The notes under the pieces: generated by a model | The model's input: the letters and a program-made list of their open reading frames with translations, nothing else | Told to the model about the DNA's origin: nothing | Database searches by the model: none | Shown here: piece after piece, positions 62,731 through 64,000 of the stretch | How the letters are laid out: each line of letters starts with the position of its first letter | Numbering within the stretch: the stretch's first letter is position 1 | Program-made: the position numbers and the translations under genes | Source of the DNA: Aegilops tauschii subsp. strangulata | Taxonomy: Eukaryota > Streptophyta > Magnoliopsida > Poales > Poaceae | DNA length: 64,000 nt | Assembly: GCF_002575655.3 (NCBI RefSeq) | Contig: NC_053039.3 | Span: forward strand, 372,907,633 to 372,971,632 | Direction: 5' to 3'

Positions 62731-63591
62731 TTAGCACAAATACATGAAGAGGGAACAACTATATTGAGATGAGAATGCAACCAAACACACCCACACGCTT
62801 TGTGCTACAGTGACTGATCTGCATCGTCTGAGTTTGATCCAACGGTCATGTTGCACCGAGACATGGAGATGCCCATGCAGAGGATGCCTAAACACCACGA
62901 AGTCCCTTTGCTTCTCAAGGCGCACGACGTTGGTGATGCAGGGTGCAACGGCCCGCAGAGCCCGCTCCCAGTCGACGGGAGCCAGATCGTCAAAGACGGC
63001 ATCCAATGGCACGAATGGATTCTTTTGACGGAGCCCTGAGAGGATTCACGCGGCAACAGCGACGGTAGCCTGCAAACCCTCCTTGTCCAGCTCCGCCCCC
63101 ACCATCGCACGGAGACGGCTCAGCTCCTCGGAAATATAGGCGAAGAAGCAGACCAGGTCAGGAAGTCGCGGCTCGTTGAAGTCGATGGGGTGGTCGAACG
63201 GGTTTAGCCCGACGGCCGGCATGGTTGTGCTGGCACAACGGTAGGCATCGCGCAGCTGCAACACGTGCGTCGCAACTTGGTCCACCAAGTGGCTGAGGCC
63301 ATCCTGGACCTCGTCATGATCGGCCCGCTCGCACTCCAGCCGCCTCCCCTGACGGCCTATTGTATCTCCCGCTTTCTGCAGCAACACCGCCGACGCCTCG
63401 AGCATCTTTGTGGTAGACGCCTGCCGCTTTTGAAGCTCCGTGAACTCCCACACATAACGGAGGAGCATGGCACTCCTCTCCTGCTTGAGCTCACGGAGGT
63501 CCATGTCCTTGGCCCTGAGCTCCGCATCCTTGGCCTCGAGCTCCTGTGTCAGGCGCCTCACCTTAGACTCTGTGATCTGCTGCGCTGCCAT
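62731..63591 (-). pseudogene. Coiled-coil protein gene with in-frame TGA
   Basis: Minus strand. The start was set at the ATG of MAAQQITESKVRRL (63591-63589). A long coiled coil (RLTQELEAKDAELRAKDMDL) covers the first 120 residues. The helical part FFAYISEELSRLRAMVGAEL follows. TGA at 63046-63048 ends the first 181 codons. The same frame then continues for about 100 codons with FVPLDAVFDDLAPVDWERAL and further plausible protein sequence, so the stop is probably a CGA-to-TGA change. The layout (coil followed by a short helical C-terminal domain) resembles the end of the antisense genes of the gypsy elements. It could be host or transposon derived. Confidence 0.5.
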
Positions 63592-63790
63592 GGCACCAGG
63601 TAGAAGCAATGGGGAGAGGAAGCAAAGGGGGCGAAACGGCTAAAAGGCAATACAATCTATGGGAAGGCCGAGGGAGCCAGCCGAGGAGCGGGGAATCTTT
63701 AGGTTTTCACCATGGGAAAACACCAGTCGACGACTTCTCACATTAAGGAGCAGTGGGTTTTACAAGCGGAGTCACCGTGACTAATTTTAC

Positions 63791-63880
63791 TGCCGCGCCT
63801 GCTCCCATCAATGAAAAAATTAAAAATCCTGCCGCGCCTGCTCCCGTCAATCAAAAAATTAAAAATCCTGCCGCGCCTCC
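63791..63880 (+). repeat. 39-bp tandem repeat (2.3 copies)
   Basis: TGCCGCGCCTGCTCCC starts units at 63791 and 63830, with a third, partial start at 63869. The period of 39 bp equals 13 codons, and one frame is open across it (63753-63959) with a repeated N-P-A-A-P-A-P unit. The ORF then enters the segment shared with the left edge, as EQRRGGYLNLPAGK. Confidence 0.85.
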
Positions 63881-63893
63881 CGCACCCAAAAGA

Positions 63894-64000
63894 CTAGAGC
63901 AACGCCGTGGTGGATATTTAAATTTACCTGCTGGCAAGGACATAAAAAGGGTGAAATAACAAATGTGGCGGCGGCCTAGCTAATCGGTCGCACTAGCCCA
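63894..64000 (+). repeat. Right-edge copy of the segment at 1152-1262
   Basis: Direct-orientation copy about 62.7 kb from the first. It continues past the window edge. Here the sequence before the match is host DNA, while at the left it is an LTR end. Confidence 0.85.

Noticed and set aside
1152..64000. The 62.7-kb spaced direct repeat as LTRs of one giant element
   Set aside because: The copies lack TG...CA ends, PBS and PPT, and contain many independent insertions between them; host duplication fits better.
1..64000. Bacterial-type features: operons, CRISPR arrays, phage, origins
   Set aside because: No spacer-repeat arrays or prokaryotic genes; introns, LTR elements and MITEs show a plant nuclear sequence.

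Overview
This window looks like a plant nuclear chromosome segment from a Triticeae grass (wheat, Aegilops or barley type). The basis is recognition by eye, not a database search: an Angela/WIS/BARE-type copia LTR, Stowaway MITEs, CACTA ends, two Tat-lineage gypsy elements, plant GT-AG introns, and no bacterial operon structure. Most long ORFs belong to transposable elements; a minority are low-copy host-like genes, mostly damaged.

Layout. 1-1151 is the 3' end of an LTR, abutting host DNA at 1152 whose paralogue reappears at the right edge (63894-64000). 1152-2298 is low-copy or repeated host DNA ending in a fold-back tandem array. 2299-16281 is a complete 14-kb gypsy element (TSD ATCTT) that split the array. 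16287-20578 is host DNA: the rest of the array, a duplicated segment, a Stowaway and a ~190-bp tandem array. 20579-33746 is a second complete gypsy element (TSD CAATG) that split the ~190-bp array. 33752-35000 duplicates 17.0-18.0 kb. 35.0-44.6 kb holds two plus-strand host-like genes: a small coiled-coil gene with a duplicated exon, and a multi-exon gene resembling plant En/Spm-type transposase proteins. 44.85-56.7 kb is a transposon pile-up: a CACTA end, a 5'-truncated Angela-type copia carrying a complete small CACTA (TSD GCT), and a third CACTA whose start cuts the copia LTR. 56.8-63.6 kb holds minus-strand genes: two loci with paired B3-like domains, a two-exon gene of unknown function and a coiled-coil gene. 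All carry at least one apparent disabling change.

How the parts work. Both gypsy elements share one plan: LTR, tRNA-Lys-type primer site, gag-protease-RT-RNase H-integrase in one nominal frame, then a separate antisense gene of six or seven exons reading back from the 3' LTR side. Each antisense gene has a TATA-like box upstream, in-phase GT-AG introns and a coiled-coil protein; the N-terminal part resembles the 'putative gypsy type transposon' family. These elements cannot make a complete polyprotein now. Most stops in them are TAG at positions that look like former CAG codons, as expected from deamination of CHG-methylated cytosine. LTR mismatches counted by eye (~3% in the first, ~2.3% in the second) suggest insertion around a million years ago.

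The observations most worth following are the antisense spliced genes, a 5S rRNA-like internal promoter inside a small CACTA element, the fold-back tandem array, the transposase-derived gene at 41.6-44.6 kb and the host segmental duplications. Exon borders were placed by eye from splice signals and reading phase; none has transcript support here.
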